Below, one piece after another: positions 55,601-64,000 of a stretch of DNA of 64,000 bases. Made by a program: the position numbers and the translations under genes. The notes under the pieces are model-generated. The model did not search any database, had not been told where the DNA came from, and was given only the letters and a program-made list of their open reading frames with translations. Source of the stretch: Paracyclopina nana. Lineage: Eukaryota > Arthropoda > Copepoda > Cyclopoida > Cyclopettidae. Numbering within the stretch: the first letter of the stretch is position 1; each line of letters starts with the position of its first letter. The stretch lies in assembly GCA_019096065.1 (NCBI GenBank), contig JAGUCH010000001.1, forward strand, positions 11,222,001 to 11,286,000. Reading direction: 5' to 3'.

Positions 55601-57501
55601 GTGAACCAGGCATTAATCACATTGAAGTACTCTTTGAAATATCAGAATCGCCAAGTAATTAAATTAGCTTATGTTATATATGTTCATATATCCGTTTGTA
55701 AAAGCAAACCAACTTTTGGCAAGTCAAACACATTTCCCCTACTCAATTGAATAATTTATTTGTAGGTAATCCATTGGTATGTGACTGTGAGCTGAGGTGG
55801 TACCACCAGTGGATTGAGGAGGAATGGAATCCCGTGGAAGAGTCTTGGTTGAAAGACACTTTTTGTCTAGATCCTGCTGACAACCAATCCCACAACATAG
55901 CTGAAGTTCCCCTCAAGGATATGTTTTGTGTGGGTGATGTCATCGATAAGCCTAGTACACGGGTAAGATTTGTAGCTTTTTTTACTGCTTTAAACCATAA
56001 TTAGAAGAGAGAATTGATTGGCTAGTTTTAACATAGGCAGTATAGTTTGCAAGAAAGCAACAATTTGAAGGGATGATATTTTTATTTTGTAGGTTTTTGT
56101 CAATGCCATAGAAGATTTTAAAAATGCGATATCAGGGAAAAAACAAAATTAAGATACTTATAGTTATTTATTTCGAGCTGGGGCACTCGTACAATTACAG
56201 CCCTCGCAGGCTCGGGCTAGTAAAGCTGTACTCGAGTTTTCCCATTTTAAAATCCTCGCTCAGCTATTTAATGACCCAATTTTACGTGCCCCAGCTCAAA
56301 ATATACAATTTTATATACTGTAATACGATTTTCGAGTGTTTTAATGAAGTTACCGGACTGCCCCGTGCCCTAGAAAATGCTGCTCGGTTTTTATGCTATG
56401 TATCACTGGCTCTCATCAGCTAGCATCCAGTGGTTTGAGAGCAATAAAATAGACTTTTAGGCTCATTATCTTCCGCGTCTTTGATCGTAGCATGGTTGCG
56501 GTTGTTATCGGTTCTTATTTACTGACGAGGTTGCGATGTCAGTAAATAAGAAGCGATCACAACCGTGAGCATGTCACGATCAAAGACGCGGAAGATAATG
56601 AGCCTTAAATTGCATTTCATGTGAATTGCACCTATGGCATAGTGGTTAGAGGGCTTGGCTCTTGATTCCGCAGTCTAGGGTTCAAACCCCAGTCATTCCT
56701 CAATTTTTTTGGTTTCTTTATCTGACTTAAATTATGTTTAAGTCCTATACATAGCATGCATTTTTCATAGTGTCACCATAGCTCAGTGGCAAGAGTATTG
56801 GAATGCTGATCCAACTGGCTGAGGTTCAAATCTTGGATGATTCTCTCTTTTTTCTAACTTCTTTGGAATGTTGATTAGTTTCATGGATTATGTTCTGCAT
56901 TAAACTACTTAAAATCCCTCAAATTTGATTCCAGGGCCGTTAAGTATTTAATATCCCCCAAATTGCTTAGAAAGAACTGTGATATAAAAGAGCTGAGTCG
57001 GATCGGTAAACTGAATTATAACACGAGGAAATCGTATTACAGTATATAAAACTGTTTATAGACTAGCTCTTGCTGACATTTTGAGTGTATGAATCAATAA
57101 TGAATGAAGCTTATGTAAAAGTGAATTTTCTAGTTTTAGCCCGGTTCCAACAAGAAAATCAGCAAAGTCAGGAGACGTAACTTGACTTATTAGTATAGAC
57201 AGGTCACAGCAAGCTCGCGCGCTCAGCTAGACCTGACTTAACCAGTTTACCTTACTATACTATGCTGATATCCCGTGTTGGAACCGGGCTTTTGTCTTAA
57301 CTTTCTAAATTAGCCTCACTAATAGGGTTGCTGTCATTAGCTTTTCGGCAGTTATGAGGTCATTTCACCATTTCCTCCTAATTTCAGGATGATGGTGGAG
57401 GAGTTTCAGCAAACATAGTGGACATTTTCCTGCTTTTATCTGTGGTGTCACTGAGTGTTTCTAGTGCAAGAATGGACTTGTTGCAAAATTTGTTCAACTA
57501 A
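49602..57501 (+). CDS. extracellular leucine-rich repeat protein, paralogue A
   Basis: Ten exons: 49602-49853, 50537-50675, 50897-51087, 51202-51272, 52639-52775, 53938-54090, 54327-54507, 54582-54721, 55766-55962, 57388-57501; 524 aa, phases consistent. Signal peptide (MWSLIPTLLVLCDVVALSSS), then a basic linker and an N-terminal Cys cap (CPDEQVNYCRCRA, VTCEKLN). About eight to nine LRRs follow (HLVLSKNKLTEVP, HLNLNENEI, RLNLAKNQLTKVP, TLYLDHNKI, FLWLQNN, WIKLYNNLL). An LRRCT-like cap (NPLVCDCELRWYHQWI) comes next, and a C-terminal hydrophobic stretch (IVDIFLLLSVVSLSVSSA) that may be a GPI signal or anchor. It resembles arthropod LRR proteins such as the non-catalytic subunit of Oplophorus luciferase and connectin-like adhesion proteins. 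The specific role is unknown. Several short transposons sit in its introns. Tandem partner at 57777. Confidence 0.8.
53038..53352. mobile_element. MITE with 3-bp TSD, interrupted by a related MITE
   Basis: The outer copy has ends AGCCCGGTTGATACACGG and ...GTTAGAACTGGGCT, flanked by AAA (53035-53037, 53353-53355). Without its insert it matches the reverse complement of the element at 57138-57290 along its length (shared GAGCTGAGCGCGCGAGCT and AAGTCAAGTTACGTCTCC). It lies in intron 5 of LRR paralogue A. Confidence 0.9.
53134..53288. mobile_element. nested MITE of the AGCCCGGTTCC family
   Basis: 155 bp with perfect terminal repeats AGCCCGGTTCCAAC / GTTGGAACCGGGCT, target duplication TAT (53131-53133, 53289-53291), inserted into the older copy. 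Removing it and one TAT restores alignment with the element at 57138-57290. The interior differs from the outer copy (TAAGTATAGTAT-like inverted blocks) but shares the GAGCGCGCGAGCTAGC core. Confidence 0.9.
53408..53815. repeat. diverged tandem duplication, about 206-bp units
   Basis: Two units (about 53408-53613 and 53614-53815) align across their length. Shared blocks are gcgcagatttag, (ggt/ggc)tctagcat(t/a)caatttttaga and ggattatga(t)aagg. They lie in intron 5 of LRR paralogue A. Confidence 0.75.
55398..55613. mobile_element. MITE-like element with 3-bp TSD TAA
   Basis: The ends GGCCTGGTTTGGTTCACCT and (reverse complement of the right end) ATGCCTGGTTCACCT are flanked by TAA (55395-55397 and 55614-55616). 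Inside, AAAATATCGCGCGATATTTT is a palindrome, and a related AATATTTTGCCAAAATATC block lies near the right end. About 216 bp, in intron 8 of LRR paralogue A. Confidence 0.65.
56460..56604. mobile_element. foldback MITE, near-perfect palindrome, TSD TTA
   Basis: 145 bp that folds on itself: the left arm GGCTCATTATCTTCCGCGTC... and the right arm ...GACGCGGAAGATAATGAGCC are inverted copies, about 67 bp each with few mismatches and an 11-nt loop near 56526. The flanks TTA (56457-56459, 56605-56607) suggest a PIF/Harbinger-type target duplication. It lies in intron 9 of LRR paralogue A. Confidence 0.9.
56628..56706 (+). repeat. tRNA-like Pol III unit 1 (relic or SINE head)
   Basis: An A-box-like TGGCATAGTGGTTAGAGG and a good B box GGGTTCAAACCCC lie at tRNA spacing, followed within 10 bp by a run of seven T (Pol III terminator). 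Acceptor and anticodon stems do not pair, so it is not a working tRNA. Confidence 0.55.
56772..56855 (+). repeat. tRNA-like Pol III unit 2, possible Ser(GCT)-like relic
   Basis: 72 nt with A box TAGCTCAGTGGC, D-stem GCTC/GAGT, a perfect 5-bp anticodon stem (TTGGA/TCCAA) around loop ATGCTGA (anticodon GCT) and B box AGGTTCAAATC, then TTTTTT. Acceptor and T stems are broken. It is probably a tRNA pseudogene or tRNA-derived SINE head. Confidence 0.55.
57138..57290. mobile_element. MITE of the AGCCCGGTTCC family
   Basis: 153 bp with terminal repeats AGCCCGGTTCCAACA / TGTTGGAACCGGGCT and target duplication TTT (57135-57137, 57291-57293). The interior carries inverted motifs (CTCGCGCGCTCAGCTAGACC). 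Same family as the element at 53038, in opposite orientation. Confidence 0.9.
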
Positions 57502-57707
57502 AGCCTCCCATGATTCCCATTGCTTCTTATAATAATATACATTCTCTTATTGTAAATTGCTTTCAAGGAAAGTTGCTGAAATATACCTTGAAGACTTTTC
57601 AAATGTTCTTTTTTTTCCAAGTTGCTCTAAAAACATAATCCCTTTATAAACCCTCACTGAGTTGAAAAAGTTCTGCATGTTGTGGATTTAGAAACTGTTA
57701 AAAAACA

Positions 57708-57757
57708 TATATAAGCACTGCATCAGCAAGCGAGTTGCCCCAAATCAGATCAGTTTC
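57708..57757 (+). promoter_or_regulatory. TATA-box promoter of LRR paralogue B
   Basis: TATATAAG at 57708-57715 is followed by TCAGAT and TCAGTTTC initiator-like motifs at 57745-57757. It lies 207 bp after the stop codon of paralogue A and 20-30 bp before the ATG at 57777, so paralogue B has its own promoter. Confidence 0.5.
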
Positions 57758-57776
57758 ACTTTAGCTATTGACAAGG

Positions 57777-60700
57777 ATGATGCATTTTCCCCCACTTGTT
57801 TTGTTGCTGCTATTGGCTTTTGCTGGCTCCACTTTCAGTCTTCAATTTTGCAATAACAGTGGTTACCTCCAAGGTGCCATGAAAGTATGCCCGAAATTGG
57901 TGCAGCAGTGCAAATGCAAAAGCAACAATAACCATCCAGAGACTGCAAAAGTGACCTGTGAGAAAATCAATTCAACTCAGCTGGTTGCAGCTACTGGCAA
58001 ATTGACTACAAACAATATGGCAATTGTCTACTTCAATATCAAAAGTGGAGACTTGCCCATCATAGAAGATGACATCTTCATGGACCTTAGAATTACTCAC
58101 TTGATGATTCATAATTCACGTAAGACTTACAGGCTGTTCAAGTTTTGTAAATGGATTGGGGGGAAGTTTGAGACTAGTTGGACTGAAGCAATTTAGCTTC
58201 CAACTCTTTTTGAGGTCACTTTTACCTTCAAGTGCTTTAAAAAAAGAAAGCCTTAAAAAAGTTGCCGTCGAAATAATTTATTTTGGAGAGCTTCGCAGCT
58301 TTCTAAAAGAGAAAATGATAAGAAGCTTCAGAAATATCGAATAAAGCAAGGATAATATTTTATTCAACTCCTCATGAATCTGACGCAAATAAAATATTTT
58401 GCAAGTTTCATCTTGTCACGAGGAAAGGAACGGCAAAACGTAATTGCATTTGTGGAATTGAAAAGTGTTTGAATTTCGCTTTAAATCTCAAGAGGGATTT
58501 TCATGAATTTCAGGAGTAAGAAAGCTTCAAGTCTTTTCTTTGACATCCCAGGGAAACTCACTAAGGCATCTCATGTTACCAAAGAACAATTTGACAAACG
58601 TTCCAACCACAGCTTTCTTGCATCTGAAACACCTCTCACTATTAAATCTAAACGACAACAAGATTGAGGTTCTTCAAAATGGAGCTTTTGAAAGCTTAGC
58701 CAAAGTAAGAAAAATGTTCTGATTCATTTCTTTACCCTTCATTGACAATTTATTATACTTGTGTTTAGTTTGTAATTGCCTAACCAATAGTAATTTGCAA
58801 TCAGCCCTAAATGAAAGTTATGCATTGGATTTATGCTGTTTTATTGCCTTTCTCTCCGTAGTTGACAAGGCTAACAATTTACAAGAATGAGATCAGTGTG
58901 GTAGACAAAAAAGCCTTTATTGGGCTTGTCAGGTATGTGTAATAACGTAATTTTTCTTTTTTGTCATTAATCACTTTGCACACATATTTCATTAGCTTGC
59001 AGCATTTGAATTTGGGTAGGAACAAACTGGATCAAGTTCCCTCGCTATTGAATCTGAATTGTTTGAAATCACTGGATTTAAGCCATAATTTGATAAAAGT
59101 CATTTCATCAAATGACTTTTCTAGTAAGTTATGCAGCACCACCCCACAAAGCAAATGTGACAGCTTTTTTGTTATAGGGGGCCGTTAACTGAAAAAGGAA
59201 CTTTGTCTGCTCCTAAGCTCCTTTTTGTGTCAACGCACCTCCTTCTGAAAAATATCGCATAAAGCCATAATTTGTTTTATGGGGTAAGCCATTTCACAAT
59301 TTATGTACCTTTGCTTAGATTTGGAGTCTCTTGATGCCCTCAACTTGGATTACAACAGATTAGTGACATTATCAGATCTGGGTTTATCTGGATTGTTCAA
59401 CCTTAAATCGCTACACTTGGAAAATAATCACATTCTCTACTTGAACAAGTCTACTTTTCATGATGTGGAAGGTTTGTTTGGCTGATTATATTCATGTATA
59501 AATGTATTGCTCAATTTTATATTTCAGGATCACTTGGGTACCTATCTTTGGCTGGGAATATGCTTGACCAAATGCCAACAGAAGCCTTGAGTGATTTGAA
59601 GAATCTTGTTATACTGTACCTGAACAACAACAGAATAGAAAAAGTACTTAACCAGTCTTTTAGTACCTGGGGGGAAAACTTGACGGATTTGTGGCTGCAA
59701 AACAATGTGTAAGCATCATCTATAATTTACTAACACCTTTGTTTTCTACAGTTCTTCTTGTCACAGGATCAAAGTAATTGAAAGTGGAGCCTTTGATGAC
59801 CTGACTTCCATTGAGTGGATCAAATTGTCTAACAACCTTTTGCAAGCTTTGGATTATGATATCATAAAGCCAGTTCTAGCAACGCTGCAACACATTGATA
59901 TGCACAGTAGGTCATTTTTCAATATATTGGATTCTTTTAAGTCTCATTATTCAGGCAATCAATAATACTTAGCCCCATGGCTAATGATATTTTCTGTTCT
60001 GCTTCAACTGGTTCACAAGCTCATAAATTTCATTTGTTAAGATAATCCATTGAATTGCTCATGTGGTATTTGGTGGTATCACGAATTTGTAATGGCAAAA
60101 TATTGGAGAGGAAGCCGCAAGCAGTGGAACTCGCAAGAGGAGGTGCTCAATACTTTTTGTACAGATTCGGAGCATAAACTTCAACATAATTTGGCAGATT
60201 ATCCCATCAAGCAAGTTTTCTGCAAAAGTGATCCTCCACATGTAAGCATGACCAATTTAAAAGCCATTTCTGATCAAGCTGTTGGTGAAAGAAATAGTGA
60301 TTCCTATGATTTTACGGGTATACTGGTTAAAGGCTAATCGGCAAAAGGCTAATTGGTTAAAGGCCAGTTGGTAAAAGGCCAACTGGGCAAAGGCTGCATT
60401 GGTAGAAGGCTATATTTAAAAGGCCAATAGCAGATGTTTTTGAGTGAAAATGTTTGATTGGTTCACAAGTGACATATCATTTTCTTTTAGTTTTCTTTTA
60501 GTTAATTCTTAGTTTCATTATTTTTTGTGACAAAAATTGCTTTTTTGGGCTTAGCTCAGGAATTCCTAAAAAGACTTGGATCTGTACAAAGGAACATTTT
60601 ACAAACAAGACTTACTTGTCTTGACTTGATTGACCAAGCTGATTTAGCTTGTTGAGAATAAGCAAGACTTGATTCTCTTTTCACCTAGGAAAATAACTTT

Positions 60701-61197
60701 AATTTATTTTCAAGACAACAGGCCTTTCTCATGTTGCCAGAAGAAGCTAAGCTAAGGTAAAAAAGCTGAGCAAACCCGTAACATTTAAAGCTGGAACTTC
60801 AATGATCAAAATAGATGCCATTAAATGATTTGTATTCATGTAACGATATCAATTTAGCCTTTTTTTTGGTAGCCTTTCACCAATCTAGCCTATGGCCAAT
60901 TGGCCTTTCACCATTTTGCCTTTTACCAATTAGCCTTACACTAAATTGCCTTTAACCGATTAGCCTTTAACCAGTAGAGCCGATTTTACAACATAGTAAG
61001 TGATAAAAAGACTTTTTCTTCAAGTGACTTTTTTGTCACTGCCCTTGATTTCCATTGTGTGTCAAGTGCAGTAGCTGTATTTTTCATGTCAACTTCATTT
61101 TCAGCCCATTTTTCTTCAAGTGGAGAATTCCGGATTGGCAATTACTTGCACTAAATTGTTATGTCTGCAATTCATCATTTTCACAATTTGGAACTAA
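57777..61197 (+). CDS. extracellular leucine-rich repeat protein, paralogue B
   Basis: Nine exons: 57777-58119, 58514-58704, 58862-58932, 58996-59123, 59319-59471, 59528-59708, 59767-59906, 60042-60241, 61105-61197; 499 aa, phases consistent. Signal peptide MMHFPPLVLLLLLAFAGSTFS, Cys cap (CPKLVQQCKCKS, VTCEKIN), LRRs (HLMLPKNNLTNVP, LLNLNDNKI, HLNLGRNKLDQVP, LNLDYNRL, LHLENNHI, LYLNNNRI, LWLQNN), a C-terminal cap (NPLNCSCGIWWYHEF), then a last exon ending NSGLAITCTKLLCLQFIIFT, which fits a GPI-attachment signal. It is a tandem duplicate of paralogue A: exon lengths 191, 71, 153, 181 and 140 nt are identical, two others differ by 9 and 3 nt. The first two exons of A correspond to one exon here. 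Its last intron carries a 666-bp transposon. Confidence 0.8.
60316..60981. mobile_element. non-autonomous DNA transposon, 8-bp TSD, inverted repeat arrays
   Basis: 666 bp with target duplication GATTTTAC (60308-60315, 60982-60989). Ends: left GGGTATACTGGTTAAAGGCT, right (reverse complement) GGCTCTACTGGTTAAAGGCT. Inside each end lies an array of about 15-bp units (GGTTAAAGGCTAATT-like), inverted between the two sides. It has no coding capacity. Same architecture and similar end bases (GGnnnTACTG) as the element at 41669. It lies in the last intron of LRR paralogue B. Confidence 0.88.
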
Positions 61198-62578
61198 AAT
61201 ACATGAGCTGCTCATGCAAATTGTCATGTCACAATTGAATTATGTCAGTTAACAACCAAGAGTGCGTCACATAAGCCAACCATGTTTCCGCTACTTTCAC
61301 CGTTAAGTGTGCATTACATAAATTGCCAAAAGTTTAAAGCAGTAAATCTTAAGTCATAACTGAATTACATCTTGCGAAGAACAGTAGCATTTATGCCTAC
61401 TAAACATAGCTCATCAAGCAAATGTAATAGGCAATAACCCTTATGTGTCATGAATAGAGCAATTACAACCGCAATTCCTCAATCAATGTCAGAAATATTA
61501 GTACCACCACATATTTCCTTTTTTTGTTTATGTCATACGTTTTCTGTGAAAAATCGCATGCAATCTACGTGCGCTAGATGACATTTAAAAAAAAGTAAAG
61601 TTATGCATAATGTCCAACAACAAAAAGTGAAGCATACATACTGGGATACATTGATGGTGATGTAAAAAAATGGATTCATCATATTGCTTTCTAGTGGCTA
61701 AAACCTTTTTTAACTTGATCAAATAAATCACCGCCAGATTGGCCAGTCTTGGAAAGTAAGATGCAAATTAGAGGCTAGCCTATCTTTTCACAACTTTGAT
61801 GGATTTTTTCAGTATGAAAAGTTTGGGAATTAGCTAACGTAAAGTTTATCTGTTGCTCGGCCATTTTCTCCTCGTCAAAGTTTCGATGAAGGTGTAGCCA
61901 AGTTTCGGCCTCTAATGGAACATAATGCAAAATAAATGAGAGTCATCAAAGAGAAAACTCAGATAAGTTTAATTTAAGAATACCTGGTTAATGTGCGTTG
62001 GATTATTAACATAGTTTAAAAAGGTTTAACAGGCGCCCAAAATGGTACAGAGACATTAAGGAAATTAATTTCACGTGCGACCAAACATTGACAAACAATA
62101 TTCTTCTCCGTGCATTTAACATATGCTAAAAAGAAACCCTGCCAGATGGAGAGTAGAATCATAACACCAAGAATACATCATCTCAGTACAAATGCTCAAA
62201 AAAATGAAACGGGCTTGCAAATGTCAAAAAGTAATTATTGTTGTTGTGGCACAACGACGTTGAAAACTGGTAATGATTAAGCGAAAAACTCTATTTGGAC
62301 TCTCGTCATCCGGACAGAATACGCATTATTGCATTCTGTTTACTGCTCTAAAAGAGCTCCACTCTAAGAAAATGCTGTTTAAATAGCGGAACTCTTTATT
62401 TTTTAGCTACCAAACCTCGAATACTTTTGCACGGAATGTTTCCCTTCTTTTCTCGAGCCCTCAACCTACAACGACTTTCTACAGCCCAATTAAGAGCATA
62501 CACTCTTTTACCTAGATAATTTTTATAATGCTGAGTAGTAGAGTGCTTAGAGATACCGGTTTCAATGGTGAGTAAAGA
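61198..62578. other. intergenic, no gene seen
   Basis: AT-rich sequence between the stop of LRR paralogue B and the 3' end of the minus-strand gene. It shows no coding frame, repeat array or RNA gene that could be supported. Confidence 0.5.
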
Positions 62579-62584
62579 TTTATT
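62579..62584 (-). terminator. AATAAA polyadenylation signal
   Basis: The minus strand reads AATAAA 75-80 nt past the stop codon of the exon at 62659-62880, supporting that exon as terminal. Confidence 0.5.
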
Positions 62585-62658
62585 CTTTTAAAGGTATGAG
62601 TGTGAGCAAGCATATCACATCCAGAAATGAAGACCAAAAAGTAGAATATTCCATCTAT

Positions 62659-62880
62659 TCAGCCGTTGGGCTTGAGATTTTTGCTGCCATTGTTGTTGTT
62701 GTTGTTGCTGCTGCTGCTGCATTTCTTGCCAACTGCAGAAGCTTGATTGGGTACAGTTGCTCCCACAAGTTGGTTCCAGGGAATTTTGTACAAGTATCTG
62801 TAGTCCAAATCTTGGTAGCCTCCATCCAATGGCTTTCTAGTAGCCACGGGCTGTTTTGTAGAGCAAAGGTACAAATCACC
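62659..62880 (-). CDS. terminal exon of an unrecognised minus-strand gene
   Basis: A clear acceptor (TTTTCCATTTCAG) at 62881 opens a 74-codon frame in phase 0: GDLYLCSTKQPVATRKP, GGYQDLDYRYLYKIPWNQ, VGATVPNQ, then a short Ser run and Asn run (from the CAG/CAA-type triplet tract at about 62690-62720) and a stop at 62659-62661, with AATAAA at 62579-62584. Two alternative frames over the same DNA are also open, but only this one has the acceptor and a balanced composition. Earlier exons should lie to the right, within or beyond 62.9-64 kb; none was recognised. No family was recognised. Confidence 0.4.
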   Translation of the reverse strand, partial: GDLYLCSTKQPVATRKPLDGGYQDLDYRYLYKIPWNQLVGATVPNQASAVGKKCSSSSNNNNNNGSKNLKPNG

Positions 62881-64000
62881 CTGAAATGGAAAATCTTGTA
62901 CAAAAATTGCTAGATCATTATTAGAGTATCACAGCTTTGAAGCATGGAAGATGAATAAGGAAAATATTGAATTACTTTTCACTTTTTTGACTTGGGTGGG
63001 TATCAAGTACGGTATGTGGGAGTCACATGCCACATTACGAACTACTTCAAGGGAATTGATAAAGTGCAGCTCTCATAAAAGAGGAGCAGCCAAGAATAGC
63101 ATTAGAAATACAAGTTGCGTATGCACAATATTGGTTATTTTTCCTCTTGTGTTGAGCATTGCGGAAATGTCTGCACGAGCTTCTCTTGAGAAAAAGGAAA
63201 GTTACAATTTCATCATGTGAAAAGCAACACCTGGTGCTGTATTTCATGCCCATCTGTTGTTAGCGAAGTGTCTTGGGAAACATTTGAGAAATTCTCAAAA
63301 TCAGCCTTATAAAGTGTGACTCATTTCACACCACAAACCACACTTTTTAATTTTCTCATGAAAGTCACACACTATATACGTATTAATGATATAATATAAT
63401 AATGATATAATGATTATCTATGAATATTACTTCTTTTCGAGTAAGGATATAGCCTAAACTACCAAAAGTGTGGCTTAGCCAATGATCAGCTTAGTTCACA
63501 GCAACTTACTTCTAGCTTCATTCGTTATTATGTATGCGCTGGATGTGTGATAAGTGATGTTTACCTAGTATGTACTGCATATACGATGCACGGTGCAGAT
63601 TTTTGTATTAGCTCATGTGCGAGCAAACTGAGCTCCTGATGCGAGCCACTTTTCTTAGTTTGATAGCCTTGATTTTCAATTTGCATCTCTCCCATTTTTA
63701 AGTGGCAATCAAGCGTGACTCGAGTGAAATCCGACGCTTTGTTATTGAGAGCCTCAAATTGTAAATGGGTACATGTATTGGTCTATGGCCTACAAAGTAA
63801 CTTTGAACAAGGCCAAAGTGTGCTAAAAGCATGATGGTTGTGGTGGTGATGGTAGTGGAAGTGGCTTCAGGAACTAAATTACCAAACTAGCTTTGAAGTA
63901 GGATTTCACTGGAGAAATTAAGGTCCAAAATAGTACGTAAATTTAGAGGTACAGTATAGCTTGTTCTCATAAAACTCAGTAAGGCAGGCGGTAAGCAAAG
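62881..64000. other. intron or intergenic sequence to the right edge
   Basis: No exon could be supported on either strand. Open frames at 62951-63220 (+) and 63047-63253 (-) overlap and lack features. AT-rich. Confidence 0.4.

Noticed and set aside
56772-56843. functional tRNA-Ser(GCT)
   Set aside because: The anticodon arm is perfect, but acceptor and T stems do not pair and the long variable arm of tRNA-Ser is absent.

Overview
The window is nuclear DNA of an animal, most likely an arthropod. Genes are split by GT-AG introns, many only 50-70 bp long. The gene set (a dpr-type Ig protein, an NCKX exchanger, a class C GPCR, Csk, eIF4A, Larp6) is metazoan, and the first gene resembles the arthropod dpr family. 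A secreted SETD7-like protein, a PHB-depolymerase-like gene and LRR proteins resembling the crustacean/springtail 'luciferin monooxygenase non-catalytic subunit' group would suit a springtail, crustacean or mite. The sequence alone does not fix the species. Background DNA is AT-rich. The coding exons of eIF4A and Larp6 and the 19.4-22.5 kb promoter region are clearly richer in GC and CpG.

Layout: 1-503 (+) end of a dpr-like Ig gene; 721-925 (-) relic of a SET-domain gene; 1381-2042 (+) small orphan membrane protein; 2.0-5.4 kb no gene seen; 5709-10356 (+) K+-dependent Na+/Ca2+ exchanger in ten exons; 12284-14775 (+) secreted SETD7-like protein; 15090-16750 (-) selenium-binding protein/methanethiol oxidase; 17635-18967 (-) spliced gene built from the C-terminal zinc/endonuclease-like part of a non-LTR retrotransposon with a membrane tail; 19.4-22.5 kb CpG-rich head-to-head promoter region; 22521-24490 (+) Larp6; 26861-34396 (-) Csk-type kinase, whose longest intron holds a complete metabotropic-glutamate-receptor-like gene (28764-32065, same strand); 35320-38230 (+) eIF4A; 39147-40188 (+) orphan single-pass membrane protein with a coiled-coil tail; 40398-43028 (+) PHB-depolymerase-like esterase with a 1.1 kb transposon near its last exon; 43.0-49.6 kb gene-poor; 49602-57501 and 57777-61197 (+) tandem paralogous LRR proteins; 62659-62880 (-) terminal exon of a gene that begins outside the window.

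Mobile DNA is concentrated in the 41-61 kb part, mostly in introns. There are two non-autonomous elements with 8-bp target duplications and inverted arrays of short repeats, and several short inverted-repeat elements with 3-bp A/T target duplications, one nested inside another. There is also a near-perfect foldback and a pair of tRNA-like Pol III units. No prokaryotic features, CRISPR arrays, rRNA, intact tRNA or virus-derived elements were recognised.

The genes do not form one pathway. Shared themes are cell-surface and extracellular proteins (Ig, NCKX, GPCR, LRR pair, secreted SET protein, two orphan membrane proteins) and post-transcriptional control (Larp6, eIF4A). The most unusual items are the apparently secreted SET-domain protein with a broken relative 13 kb away, and the intact, spliced retrotransposon-derived gene carrying a C-terminal membrane segment.
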